NCBI RefSeq assembly: GCF_000703165.1
Contig: NZ_JNLQ01000002.1
Coordinates: 930,001-994,000, forward strand
DNA length: 64,000 nt
From: Butyrivibrio sp. AE3004
GTDB taxonomy: Bacteria; Bacillota; Clostridia; Lachnospirales; Lachnospiraceae
Reading direction: 5' to 3'
Shown here: one piece after another, positions 8,610 through 18,172 of the stretch
How positions within the stretch are numbered: the stretch's first letter is position 1
How the letters are laid out: every line of letters starts with the position of its first letter
The notes under the pieces: model-generated
What the model was told of the DNA's origin: nothing
The model's database searches: none
The model's input: the letters and a program-made list of their open reading frames with translations, nothing else
Made by a program: the position numbers and the translations under genes

Positions 8610-11600
8610 AATTTGGCTTCCTAAACCGGCTGATTCATATGATCAAGGACCCTAAGCGCAGCTTCAGAGAGCGTGTTTTTTTGCTGCTGACATCTGTAAC
8701 GGATTTCTTTATCATATTGGGACTGATAGGCGATATATTTTTTGATGAGAATATTGTTGAGACAATAACTGTAGCTATTATCGCGGCAATTGTTCCGGTA
8801 ATTACATATATTGCAGTAAAACTGAATAAAGTAAAGTATGCTATAAGGTTCATTGTGCTTGGAATTGTTTTCATACTTCTGCCTATATTGTTTTATTTTG
8901 GCGGAGGCTTAAGAGGCGGAGGTGTATTGTGGATAATCTTCGCATATCTTTATACAGGACTTGTGTTAAGTGGTAAATGGAGACCTCTGATGCTTATAGT
9001 TCTCACTATAGAGACCTGTATTTTTTACCTGAATGGTTTTTTCAGGCCTGAACTGGTAAGCAAGCATCAGGAGAGTATGTTTTACATTGATTCCCTTATT
9101 TCTATGATACTTGTGGGATTTATTTGCTGTGTCATGGCGTGGTTTGAAGAATGGCTTCTCATGGAGGAAAATAAAAGAGCCCGTGAGGAGACAAAGAAGG
9201 TAGAGGAACTTAACCTGGCACAAAACAGATTTTTCTCAAATATGAGTCATGAGATAAGGACACCGATAAACTCTATTCTTGGGTTAAATGAGATTATTCT
9301 GAGGCAGGAGGATGCCTCTGAGGAGATAATAAAGGATGCTGAGAATATTCAGGGTGCGGGCAGGATGCTTCTTGCGCTCGTAAATGACATTCTGGATTTC
9401 TCCAAAATAGAAGCAGGCAAGATGGATATAGTTTCTGTGAACTATAACCTGGAAAAGATGCTGTCTGAAATTGTAAATATGATATGGATGCGTGCTGAAG
9501 AAAAGGGACTTGAACTTAAGGTTGAGGTCGACCCGTCAATTCCGGCAGAGCTTTTTGGCGATGAGATGCGCATCAAACAGATACTAATAAATCTTTTGAA
9601 CAATGCGGTTAAATACACAAATGAGGGAACCGTAACATTATCGGTAGAGAAGGAGGACATAAGGGATAAGCAGATACTTCTTTTGTTCTCTGTGACTGAT
9701 ACGGGAATGGGTATCAAACAGGATGCTATTCCGTATCTTTTTGATGCTTTCCGGAGAATAGATGAGGAAAAAAACAGTAAGATAGAAGGCACTGGACTTG
9801 GACTTGCAATAGTTAAACAGCTTGTTGAGCTTATGGGAGGAAGAATAACAGTAAACAGCGTTTATACTCAGGGATCCACATTTATGATGGCCCTGTGGCA
9901 GCAGGTGACCAGAAAAGATGTTATTGGTGAAATCAATCTTGTAAAATCCGGAAACAAGCGTGAAACGGACAAATATGTTCCATGCTTTACGGCTTCGGAA
10001 GCAGCAATACTTATAGTTGATGATAATGAGATGAACCTTGAGGTTGAAAAAAAGCTGCTTGCTGATACAGAAATCACTATACATACAGCGAGCAGTGGAC
10101 AGGAAGCGCTGTCTATGACGCTCAATTATCGTTATGACCTTATTTTTATGGACCATCTTATGCCGGAGATGGATGGAATTGAATGCTTTCAGAATATAAG
10201 GAATCAGGAGGGTGGTCTTAATAATACAGTTCCTGTAATTGTGCTTACAGCTAACGCAGACAGCGAAAACAGAGAGCTATACGACCGCAGTGGCTTCGAT
10301 GACTATCTGGTAAAACCTGTCACCGGAAGACAGCTTGAAGACATGCTTCTAAGCCATTTGCCTGAAATCAAGATAAACAGGACGGAAGGATTTGGCGGTA
10401 CTACGGCTCAGATGAATACCGCAAACGGTTACAGCAAAAAACTTCCTATTGCTATATGCACCAGCAGTATGTGTGATCTTCCTGCCAAAGTGTTAGACGA
10501 AAAAAATATAGACATAATACCTTTTACGATCACAACGGAAGGTAAAACATATTATGACCGTCAGGAGGTTAGTACAGATGACCTTATTCACTATATGCGT
10601 GAAGGTATGGAATTTAATTCTGCACCTCCAACCGTCGAGGAATTTGAGAACTTTTTCGGTCGTATAATGAAAAAAGCTCATCAGATAATTTACCTTACGC
10701 TTGCTCCGGGATTTAGTAAAGAGTATGAGAATGCTAAAGCTGCAGCTAGGGCATATGAGAATGTGATTGTTTTTAATTCGGGATATAATTCATGCGCTTT
10801 GGGACTACTGGTCCTTTTGGCTTACAGGAGATCCATGCAGGGAAGAACTCTCGACAAGATTCTGGAAGAACTGAAGAGAGCAAGAGAAAATATCAGATGC
10901 AGTTTTATTACAACAGATGCCGGTTTTATGATGAAACGTGGAATTATCGGCAGAAATATATATGGCATCATGAGTACATTTTCCTTAAAGCCTGTTATGC
11001 GCATCATAGACAACAGGGTTACTGTCTGGCGTCTGTTTATGGGAGAAAGACAGGATTGCTACGGAAAGTATATTGACCATGCTCTGAACAGGTTTGAGAA
11101 TCCTGATACGGATTTGTTGTTTGTGGAATATATAGATATCACAGAGTCAGAGAGGAAAGCTATTGAAGAGAGAATAAGGAAACGGGTCAATTTTAAAAAT
11201 ATTATATTTAAGAAAGTCTGTGCGGCAATGACCCTCAACTGTGGTTTTGGAGCTATCGGTTTGTCTTTCATTGGTAAGGGAGACATACCCTACGACCTTA
11301 GCATGATGCTGGAAGAGAAGAAAAAGCCAGATGTAATCGAAGACTCTTTTGCCAATATGAAATTACAGGATGGCTCAGAAGAAAACGCGGACAATGCTGC
11401 TGAAGATAATGCGGAAGATAAAACTGAAGATACAATTGAAGACAAAAATGAATACAGAAGTAACAGATTATATAACGATCCCATATTAAAGCCTGATGAA
11501 AAGCAAAGCGGAATAAATTATAAGAAAGCTCTTGATTATGCAGGCTCTGAAGAGACCATGCTTGCAATGATGCAGCTTTTTTCTAAAACAATTGACCGTA

Positions 11601-11842
11601 ATGCAATGGAAATTGAAAACTGCTACAAGGATGAGGACTGGGAAAAGTATGTGACAAAAGTATCCAATCTAAAGAATTCAGCAAGAATTATTGGCGCAGA
11701 TGAATTGGCAAAGTCAGCCCTCAGGTTGGAAAATGCCGCAAAAGCCGGAGACATTGATTTTATAAGACAGAACACGGATAGGCTTATTGCCGATTACAGA
11801 TATTACCATGAAGTCATAAATAAGTTTGTGAAGGAATACTAA
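8606..11842 (+). CDS. Hybrid histidine kinase fused to a DegV domain and a His-less HPt domain
   Basis: 1078 aa. Order: about six membrane helices (25-185), a coiled-coil linker, HisKA with His215 in NMSHEIRTP, HATPase with DTGMGI and GTGLGL, a receiver with Asp516 in LIFMDHLMPEMDG, a DegV-type domain (about 613-892), an acidic linker (about 905-950, D/E/N-rich) and an HPt-like domain (about 960-1078). The DegV part keeps the family landmarks: TSSMCDLP (the DSTSDLP strand), SAPPTVEEF, LAPGFSKEYENA, FNSGYNSCALG and KRGIIGRN...LKP. DegV proteins bind fatty acids and, in some bacteria, present them to fatty-acid kinase. The HPt part matches that of the first kinase closely but has Ser1020 where His should be. 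Coupled to the genes on both sides. Confidence 0.9.
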   Translation: MKFGFLNRLIHMIKDPKRSFRERVFLLLTSVTDFFIILGLIGDIFFDENIVETITVAIIAAIVPVITYIAVKLNKVKYAIRFIVLGIVFILLPILFYFGGGLRGGGVLWIIFAYLYTGLVLSGKWRPLMLIVLTIETCIFYLNGFFRPELVSKHQESMFYIDSLISMILVGFICCVMAWFEEWLLMEENKRAREETKKVEELNLAQNRFFSNMSHEIRTPINSILGLNEIILRQEDASEEIIKDAENIQGAGRMLLALVNDILDFSKIEAGKMDIVSVNYNLEKMLSEIVNMIWMRAEEKGLELKVEVDPSIPAELFGDEMRIKQILINLLNNAVKYTNEGTVTLSVEKEDIRDKQILLLFSVTDTGMGIKQDAIPYLFDAFRRIDEEKNSKIEGTGLGLAIVKQLVELMGGRITVNSVYTQGSTFMMALWQQVTRKDVIGEINLVKSGNKRETDKYVPCFTASEAAILIVDDNEMNLEVEKKLLADTEITIHTASSGQEALSMTLNYRYDLIFMDHLMPEMDGIECFQNIRNQEGGLNNTVPVIVLTANADSENRELYDRSGFDDYLVKPVTGRQLEDMLLSHLPEIKINRTEGFGGTTAQMNTANGYSKKLPIAICTSSMCDLPAKVLDEKNIDIIPFTITTEGKTYYDRQEVSTDDLIHYMREGMEFNSAPPTVEEFENFFGRIMKKAHQIIYLTLAPGFSKEYENAKAAARAYENVIVFNSGYNSCALGLLVLLAYRRSMQGRTLDKILEELKRARENIRCSFITTDAGFMMKRGIIGRNIYGIMSTFSLKPVMRIIDNRVTVWRLFMGERQDCYGKYIDHALNRFENPDTDLLFVEYIDITESERKAIEERIRKRVNFKNIIFKKVCAAMTLNCGFGAIGLSFIGKGDIPYDLSMMLEEKKKPDVIEDSFANMKLQDGSEENADNAAEDNAEDKTEDTIEDKNEYRSNRLYNDPILKPDEKQSGINYKKALDYAGSEETMLAMMQLFSKTIDRNAMEIENCYKDEDWEKYVTKVSNLKNSARIIGADELAKSALRLENAAKAGDIDFIRQNTDRLIADYRYYHEVINKFVKEY

Positions 11843-13968
11843 TGAAAAAAAAGACGAGCGTCATAAAAGGAATATATGCTTTATTATTCGGAAATCTATT
11901 GGTAATGATTTTTTTTGTTATACCTCTTAGGACCGATTTGTTTAAATCCGGATTTACAGAGCAGCCGGACAGTTTTTCGGAAAATTGGGCTGTAGGAGAA
12001 GAAAACATTCCGAGAATTGAGGAAGTTCTTGCAGGTAATTATAACGGCCGGGTCAGACTTGAAAAAAATTTACCGAATAAGCTGACTGAAATGGATTCAC
12101 TTTGCTTTGAATCACAGAACACAAATGTTGAGGTCCTTATAAATGATAAGGAGGCATACAGCTTCAAAACCAGGCCGAATCTTACGGGTACCGGCACGGG
12201 AATCGTATTTCATGAAGTGGGAATCGGAACCTTAAATGCCGGAAAAAAGGTAACCATAGTAAGCAGCTGCTGCTATGAAGGCCAAAAGACAGGCAGAATA
12301 TTAAATGTGTATATATGTCCGTCATCAGATTATATGCGTCTGACATTTCAGAGAATGATGGTTCCCAGTTTGTATTGTGCACTAATGATACTTTTTGGAA
12401 TTATCCTGATATTGATATATTGTGCAGTTTCAAATAAGGATGCTCTGCCCTTTAATATATTGGCGCTTGGAGTAACATCCCTTATAGCCGGGACATGGCT
12501 TTTTATAGATACCAATATCATGCAGCTTTTGACGGGGGCAATATATGCGTGGCGTGACATGAACAAGGTTTTGCCTTTTCTTGTGGGGTATCCGCTCATA
12601 ACTTTCTTTAATTCACTTACGGTCAAAAAAAATGATGTATTCCAACATATCGGTTTCTGGATGTCAGCAGTTTTTGAATTTGGAATAATCGCAGCAAGAT
12701 ATATTCTTAATCTTGATATGTGCTACTCATTTTCGCTGTTTCTGATACCGTATTTGGTAATTATTATGATAATCTTGTTGATTATCGCTGTTAATAATGC
12801 CAATTATTGCAGACGTAACGGGTTGGAAGTTGAAATGAGAAATACATACCTTGTTATCGGTATTGTGTTGGTTTGCGGCCTGATAGATCTGGTAAGAGAT
12901 TTCACCAGTATGACACTGACAGATGTACAGGGAAAATATACCATGTTTGGAATGGTTATATTTGTCATATACATGATGATCAGATTTCTTAAATGGTGGA
13001 CCAAGGATCATGCGCAGATTCAGAGGGAACGCTTTATTAATCATGCTCTTCAGTATGCCCTCTCTTCCGATTCGCCGGAATATAATATCAAGGCTTTGCT
13101 GGATTTTATGGGGAAAGAGCTTGAGGCTGAAAGAATTTTCATCTTTGAGGATCAGAAAAACGGTAAATATCGTGGCTCTTATGAATGGAGTAGTGATGGT
13201 TTAACGGCTGAAGATATAGAGCTTGTATATTTACCCTATGAGGGTGTGCTGGATAAGCTCTATGAGAAGTATATAAGTAATGGTAGAAGGTTTATTATTA
13301 ATAATATAGAACAATTAAAAACATCCAATCCGTATTTTTATGATCTTATGAAAAACTACGGAGGTGAGAATATTGTAATAGGTGCTCTTGAGATAAACGG
13401 CAAGCTTACGGGAATATGCGGTGTAATGGATGCTCCCCGTGTGAAACTGATAGATATTTCAGAGATTATCAATCTGATATCATATTTCCTCTCACAGTTG
13501 ATTTTACAGCGAGAAGAGCAAAAGAGGCTGTTCTACTATAACTATAATGATGTCCTTTCCGGTGCAAGAAACCATATGGCATACAGGAAATTTATGGAAA
13601 ACGGACTGGACATGGCAGGAACCTTTGGATATATGCGGGTTGACATAAAGGGACTTGAAGAAATAAATAAGGAACAAGGCTACGATGCCGGAGATAAGAT
13701 AGTTATAGAGGTTGCCAGGAGCCTTATGGAAATTTTTGGAGAAGAAAATGTTTATCGTCTGAACGGAAATGAATTTGTGTGCTTTGGCTTTGAAACGGAA
13801 GAACCATATTTTGATAATGATGTTGAATGCGCAAGACGTATGATTGAAAAGAAAGGTGTCACTATGTTTACAGGTTCTGTTTACTGCGCTAACGGAACTT
13901 CAGATATGGAGATTGTTTTAAACCGTGTGGATGAACTTTTGGAAGAAGATATGAAAAAATCCGGCTAG
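11842..13968 (+). CDS. Membrane protein with GAF-like and degenerate GGDEF domains
   Basis: 708 aa. It has an N-terminal helix, an extracytoplasmic beta-rich part (about 30-165), about seven membrane helices (170-385), a GAF-like region (about 400-555), and a C-terminal GGDEF-type domain (about 560-700). The active-site signature GGDEF reads NGNEF in YRLNGNEFVCF, and the upstream substrate loop is also weak, so diguanylate cyclase activity is unlikely; such domains can bind GTP or partner proteins. The build resembles 7TM-DISM diguanylate cyclases. Its ATG shares one base with the previous stop (TAATG), so it is translated together with the DegV-kinase fusion. Confidence 0.84.
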   Translation: MKKKTSVIKGIYALLFGNLLVMIFFVIPLRTDLFKSGFTEQPDSFSENWAVGEENIPRIEEVLAGNYNGRVRLEKNLPNKLTEMDSLCFESQNTNVEVLINDKEAYSFKTRPNLTGTGTGIVFHEVGIGTLNAGKKVTIVSSCCYEGQKTGRILNVYICPSSDYMRLTFQRMMVPSLYCALMILFGIILILIYCAVSNKDALPFNILALGVTSLIAGTWLFIDTNIMQLLTGAIYAWRDMNKVLPFLVGYPLITFFNSLTVKKNDVFQHIGFWMSAVFEFGIIAARYILNLDMCYSFSLFLIPYLVIIMIILLIIAVNNANYCRRNGLEVEMRNTYLVIGIVLVCGLIDLVRDFTSMTLTDVQGKYTMFGMVIFVIYMMIRFLKWWTKDHAQIQRERFINHALQYALSSDSPEYNIKALLDFMGKELEAERIFIFEDQKNGKYRGSYEWSSDGLTAEDIELVYLPYEGVLDKLYEKYISNGRRFIINNIEQLKTSNPYFYDLMKNYGGENIVIGALEINGKLTGICGVMDAPRVKLIDISEIINLISYFLSQLILQREEQKRLFYYNYNDVLSGARNHMAYRKFMENGLDMAGTFGYMRVDIKGLEEINKEQGYDAGDKIVIEVARSLMEIFGEENVYRLNGNEFVCFGFETEEPYFDNDVECARRMIEKKGVTMFTGSVYCANGTSDMEIVLNRVDELLEEDMKKSG

Positions 13969-14026
13969 AATAAATGCTTTATATTCTTGTATATTGATTT
14001 ATTTTAATCTCTTTGCTAACAAAATT

Positions 14027-14048
14027 AATCAATTTCATAAAATTGATT
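14027..14048. promoter_or_regulatory. Palindrome next to the trp leader promoter
   Basis: AATCAATTT (14027-14035) and AAATTGATT (14040-14048) form a perfect 9-bp inverted repeat with a 4-nt spacer. It runs into the first two bases of the candidate -35 box TTGACA. There is no T run after it, so it is not a good terminator for the upstream gene; an operator is possible. Confidence 0.4.
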
Positions 14049-14075
14049 GACAAGGCAGTGATTTGAAAGTAAACT
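14047..14075 (+). promoter_or_regulatory. Candidate promoter of the trp operon
   Basis: TTGACA (14047-14052), a 17-nt spacer and TAAACT (14070-14075). The -35 is perfect and the -10 matches 4 of 6. It sits just upstream of the T-box leader, where the operon promoter is expected. Confidence 0.6.
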
Positions 14076-14099
14076 TTGTTACAACTTAATACTTTAAAC

Positions 14100-14378
14100 C
14101 GATGAAGCGGAGATAACGGCAGTGATGCCTTCACAGAGAGTCCGGGGTGGTGAGAGCCGGGTAAGAAACAAATTGTCAAATGGACCGCTGAGGGTGTGGG
14201 CGATAAATGGAACAGTAATTTCATTAGGTAGTCTGCAACGTAGGGCATACGTCAGTTGCCGGGGATATGTTGGTATCCTGATAAGCGCGTAGCTTTAGCT
14301 ATGAATTCAAGGTGGCACCGCGGATAGTTTAGATTATTCGTCCTTGACAGAAAAAATATTTCTGTCAGGGACTTTTTT
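14100..14378 (+). promoter_or_regulatory. T-box leader, tryptophan-specific
   Basis: The T-box sequence AAGGTGGCACCGCGG is at 14309-14323. Stem I closes with AGCGG (14106-14110) and CCGCT (14185-14189), and the specifier position directly before that helix reads TGG (14181-14183), the Trp codon, followed by A as usual. The conserved AGAGAG/CCGG/GTGAGAG parts of stem I are also present. Two exclusive helices are visible: the antiterminator pairs TCAAGG (14307-14312) with CCTTGA (14342-14347), and the terminator uses that same 3' strand. Uncharged tRNA-Trp should stabilise the antiterminator and switch on trpDCFBAEG. Confidence 0.95.
14340..14378 (+). terminator. T-box regulated terminator
   Basis: GTCCTTGACAGAAA (14340-14353) pairs with TTTCTGTCAGGGAC (14359-14372) and is followed by six T. 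Its 5' strand is shared with the antiterminator, so this is the off state of the leader. Confidence 0.93.
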
Positions 14379-14453
14379 ATTACATTCTTCCGGACAGAAC
14401 ATTAAGAGAGTAATGCAGACAATTATTATTGTACAAAAAGGGAGGTAATGACC

Positions 14454-15488
14454 ATGATCAAAGAAGCAATCGTAAAAATAGTAAACAAAGAGGACCTTAC
14501 ATATGATGAAGCATATGCAGTAATGAATGAGATTATGGGTGGCGAGACAACTCCTACTCAGAACGCAGCATTTTTGTCAGCTCTTTCAACAAAAAGCGCA
14601 AGAGCGGAAACAACCGAGGAAATTGCAGGCTGTGCAGCAGCAATGAGAGATCATGCAACAAAGGTTGACACAGGAATGGATGTATTCGAGATCGTCGGCA
14701 CAGGCGGAGACAATGCTCACAGCTTCAATATTTCAACTACCTCAGCTCTTGTTGCGGCAGCAGGAGGAATGAAGGTTGCAAAGCACGGTAACAGAGCAGC
14801 ATCTTCAAGCTGCGGAACAGCTGACTGCCTTGAGGCGCTTGGCGTAAATATTCAGCAGAGCCCTGAAAGATGTATTGAACTTCTTGAAGAGGTCGGAATG
14901 TGTTTCTTCTTTGCTCAGAAATATCACTCATCCATGAAGTATGTGGGAGCGATCAGAAAGGAGCTCGGGTTCAGAACAGTTTTCAACATTCTGGGACCCC
15001 TTACAAATCCCGGTTCACCTAAAATGCAGCTTCTCGGAGTATATGATGAATACCTTGTTGAGCCACTTGCTCAGGTTCTTATAAGTCTCGGAGTACAAAG
15101 AGGAATGGTCGTATACGGAATGGATAAGCTCGATGAGATCTCAATGAGCGCACCTACCAAGGTATGCGAGATAAAGGACGGATGGTATAAATGCTATACA
15201 ATAACTCCCGAAGATTTCGGCTTTGAGAGATGCACCAAGGATGACCTTAAGGGTGGCACACCTTCCGAGAATGCAGAGATTACAAGAAAGATCCTTAGCG
15301 GAGAAAAAGGCCATAAGAGAAATGCGGTGCTGATGAACGCAGGAGCTTCACTTTATATCGGAGGAAAGGCTGAAAGCTTTTCAGAAGGAGTTAAGCTTGC
15401 TGGCGAGATCATCGATTCCGGAAAAGCAATGGAGACACTTGAAAAGCTTATCGAAGTAAGTAACAGAGCTGAGGAAATCAGTGCCTGA
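14454..15488 (+). CDS. trpD: Anthranilate phosphoribosyltransferase
   Basis: Joins anthranilate and PRPP to give phosphoribosyl-anthranilate, the second step to tryptophan. About 344 aa, the usual length. The PRPP-binding GTGGDN motif is in [17 protein letters not shown] and KHGNRAASS follows, both family hallmarks; there is no fused TrpG domain. Two ATG codons are possible (14448 and 14454); GGAGG at 14441-14445 is 2 nt from the first and 8 nt from the second, so 14454 is preferred. It is the first gene after the T-box, and trpC starts 13 nt after its stop. Confidence 0.96.
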   Translation: MIKEAIVKIVNKEDLTYDEAYAVMNEIMGGETTPTQNAAFLSALSTKSARAETTEEIAGCAAAMRDHATKVDTGMDVFEIVGTGGDNAHSFNISTTSALVAAAGGMKVAKHGNRAASSSCGTADCLEALGVNIQQSPERCIELLEEVGMCFFFAQKYHSSMKYVGAIRKELGFRTVFNILGPLTNPGSPKMQLLGVYDEYLVEPLAQVLISLGVQRGMVVYGMDKLDEISMSAPTKVCEIKDGWYKCYTITPEDFGFERCTKDDLKGGTPSENAEITRKILSGEKGHKRNAVLMNAGASLYIGGKAESFSEGVKLAGEIIDSGKAMETLEKLIEVSNRAEEISA

Positions 15489-15501
15489 TGAGGAGTACAT
15501 A

Positions 15502-16281
15502 ATGACAATACTTGATGAACTTGCTGACTATGCCAAAGTCAGAGTGGAAAAAGCAAAACAGAACAAATCTTTGGAAGAGCTTTACTTTGAAGCTAAGGCT
15601 CTTCCAAAGGGAGACTTCTCATTCGAAAAGGCTCTGAAAAAGGAAGGGTTATCTTTTATATGCGAATGTAAAAAGGCATCCCCCTCCAAGGGACTGATCG
15701 CTGAGAATTTTCCTTATCTGGATATTGCTCTTGATTATGAGAAGGCAGGTGCCGATTGCATTTCGGCCCTGACAGAACCCAAGTGGTTTTTGGGAGATGA
15801 CAGATACCTTTCGGAGATTTCTGATGCAGTTAAGATTCCATGTCTCAGAAAAGATTTTACGGTTGATGAATACATGATATATGAAGCAAAGGTACTCGGC
15901 GCATCAGCTGTTCTTCTTATCTGTTCAATTCTTGAAAAGGAACAGATCGAGGAATACATAGGCATCTGTGATGAACTTGGATTATCTGCCCTCGTGGAAG
16001 CTCATGATGAGGCAGAAGTAGAAATAGGACTTGAGGCAGGAGCACGAATAATCGGAGTAAATAACAGAAATCTGAAGGATTTTTCCGTTGATACTTCAAA
16101 CAGTATGAGGCTCCGTCAGATGATACCGAGAGATGTTATATATGTTTCGGAGAGCGGTATAAAAACAGCCGGTGACGTAAAGGCTCTGAAGGATGGCGGA
16201 GTTGATGCTGTTCTGATAGGTGAAACACTTATGAGAGCCGATGACAGAAAAAAACTTCTGCAGGAATTCAAGTCGCTGTAA
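15502..16281 (+). CDS. trpC: Indole-3-glycerol phosphate synthase
   Basis: Closes the ring of carboxyphenylaminodeoxyribulose phosphate to indole-glycerol phosphate. About 259 aa TIM barrel. Catalytic-site segments are clear: FICECKKASPSKG (active-site Lys), LRKDF and GVNNRNL, VSESGI. A GTG at 15481 would extend it into trpD, but the ATG at 15502 has AGGAG spaced 6 nt and gives the standard N-terminus MTILDELADYAKVRV. It is a separate protein, not fused to TrpF as in enteric bacteria. Confidence 0.96.
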   Translation: MTILDELADYAKVRVEKAKQNKSLEELYFEAKALPKGDFSFEKALKKEGLSFICECKKASPSKGLIAENFPYLDIALDYEKAGADCISALTEPKWFLGDDRYLSEISDAVKIPCLRKDFTVDEYMIYEAKVLGASAVLLICSILEKEQIEEYIGICDELGLSALVEAHDEAEVEIGLEAGARIIGVNNRNLKDFSVDTSNSMRLRQMIPRDVIYVSESGIKTAGDVKALKDGGVDAVLIGETLMRADDRKKLLQEFKSL

Positions 16282-16299
16282 GGAATGAGGTTTTACCAA

Positions 16300-16932
16300 A
16301 TGACAAGGATTAAATTCTGCGGGCTTACAAGAATGCAGGACATCGAGGCAGTAAACGGGTTTCTTCCTGAGTACATAGGCTTTGTTTTTTATAAGAAAAG
16401 TAAGCGTTATGTAACCTTCGAAAAAGCAGGGGAACTTAAGAAAAAATTAAATAAAAGCATTAAAGCGGTAGGTGTCTTTGTGGATGAAGCTCCCGGTAAA
16501 GTTGCAGAGGCTGCAAATAACGGGATAATCGATATCATTCAGCTCCACGGACAGGAGGATGATGAATACGTAAAGACGCTTCGTGATCTGACTGATGCTA
16601 AGATAATAAAGGCTTTTCAGATAAAACAGGATAGCATTTCGGATGATGAAAAGAACGGACTTTTGGAAAATATCATAAAAGGTATAAATGAATTTCCTTC
16701 TGATATGGTTCTTGTAGATTCCGGACAGGGGACCGGAAAAGCCTTTAACTGGGATATACTGCGGATGATAGAGCGGGATTATTTCCTTGCAGGCGGAATT
16801 AACAGGGGCAACATTGAAGAAGCGGTACTGATTCATCCCTATGCCATAGATGTCAGCTCAGGTATTGAGACAGATGGTATAAAGGATGAGGAAAAAATGA
16901 GAAAAATGATAAGTGCCGTCAGAAATCGGTAA
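16300..16932 (+). CDS. trpF: Phosphoribosylanthranilate isomerase
   Basis: Carries out the Amadori rearrangement between the TrpD and TrpC steps. About 210 aa. The N-terminal KFCGLTR holds the catalytic Cys, and LVDSGQGTGKAFNW with its catalytic Asp and FLAGGIN near the C-terminus fit the family. ATG at 16300 is preferred over 16285 because GAGG at 16287-16290 is spaced 9 nt and the protein then begins MTRIKFCG as in homologues. Lies 18 nt after trpC. Confidence 0.95.
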   Translation: MTRIKFCGLTRMQDIEAVNGFLPEYIGFVFYKKSKRYVTFEKAGELKKKLNKSIKAVGVFVDEAPGKVAEAANNGIIDIIQLHGQEDDEYVKTLRDLTDAKIIKAFQIKQDSISDDEKNGLLENIIKGINEFPSDMVLVDSGQGTGKAFNWDILRMIERDYFLAGGINRGNIEEAVLIHPYAIDVSSGIETDGIKDEEKMRKMISAVRNR

Positions 16933-16981
16933 AAGAACAGTTTTAGTATATAAAATATTTGGTTACAGATGAGGTGAGAAA

Positions 16982-18172
16982 ATGACAGTAGCAAAAGGAA
17001 GATTCGGAGTCCATGGCGGACAGTACATACCGGAAACTCTTATGAATGCGGTAATAGAGCTTGAAAAAGCATATGAACATTACAAGAACGATCCCGATTT
17101 TAACAGGGAGCTTACAGAGCTTCTTAATGAATATGCGGGAAGACCTTCAAGACTTTATTATGCTGAGAAGATGACTAAGGATCTTGGCGGGGCAAAGATT
17201 TATCTTAAGAGAGAGGATTTAAACCATACAGGTTCGCATAAGATAAATAACGTTCTTGGACAGGCTCTTCTTGCAAAGAAGATGGGAAAAACCAGACTCA
17301 TTGCTGAAACAGGAGCAGGTCAGCACGGCGTTGCAACCGCAACCGCAGCAGCTCTTATGGGTATGGAGTGCGTGGTCTTTATGGGAAAAGAGGATACGGA
17401 AAGACAGGCACTTAATGTATACAGAATGCGCCTTCTTGGAGCTGAGGTAATACCTGTAACTACAGGAACAGCAACACTTAAGGATGCAGTTTCCGAGGCA
17501 ATGAGAGAGTGGACAACAAGAATCGATGATACGCATTACTGTCTTGGTTCGGTAATGGGACCGCACCCTTTTCCGACAATAGTACGTGATTTTCAGTCAG
17601 TTATTTCCAAGGAGATAAAAGAGCAGATCCTTGAAAAGGAAGGCAGACTTCCAAGCGCCGTGGTTGCATGTGTCGGAGGCGGTTCAAATGCCATCGGAAG
17701 CTTCTACAACTTTATAGGAGATGAGGGTGTAAGACTGATAGGGTGTGAAGCAGCAGGAAGAGGAATTGATACCTTTGAAACAGCGGCTACAGTCAATACA
17801 GGAAAGCTTGGAATTTTCCATGGTATGAAATCCTACTTCTGCCAGGACGAATATGGTCAGATAGCACCGGTTTACTCCATATCTGCTGGACTTGATTATC
17901 CCGGAGTAGGACCGGAGCATGCTTATCTTCACGATATTGGAAGAGCTGAATATGTGCCTGTTACCGATGATGAAGCGGTAAATGCATTCGAGTATTTATC
18001 AAGAACAGAGGGGATAATTCCAGCAATCGAGTCATCACATGCGGTTGCTCACGCAATAAAACTAGCGCCTACCATGAGTAAGGACGACATAATAGTAATA
18101 ACAATCTCGGGAAGAGGAGATAAGGACTGTGCAGCAATCGCACGTTACAGAGGGGAGGATATCCATGAGTAA
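16982..18172 (+). CDS. trpB: Tryptophan synthase beta chain
   Basis: PLP enzyme that condenses indole and serine. 396 aa. PLP Lys87 lies in HTGSHKINN; the phosphate-binding loop [10 protein letters not shown] and the C-terminal SGRGDKD are present. This is the TrpB1 type that works in a complex with TrpA. Strong AGGTGAG ribosome site. Its last 8 nt overlap the start of trpA, as is common for this pair. Confidence 0.97.
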   Translation: MTVAKGRFGVHGGQYIPETLMNAVIELEKAYEHYKNDPDFNRELTELLNEYAGRPSRLYYAEKMTKDLGGAKIYLKREDLNHTGSHKINNVLGQALLAKKMGKTRLIAETGAGQHGVATATAAALMGMECVVFMGKEDTERQALNVYRMRLLGAEVIPVTTGTATLKDAVSEAMREWTTRIDDTHYCLGSVMGPHPFPTIVRDFQSVISKEIKEQILEKEGRLPSAVVACVGGGSNAIGSFYNFIGDEGVRLIGCEAAGRGIDTFETAATVNTGKLGIFHGMKSYFCQDEYGQIAPVYSISAGLDYPGVGPEHAYLHDIGRAEYVPVTDDEAVNAFEYLSRTEGIIPAIESSHAVAHAIKLAPTMSKDDIIVITISGRGDKDCAAIARYRGEDIHE

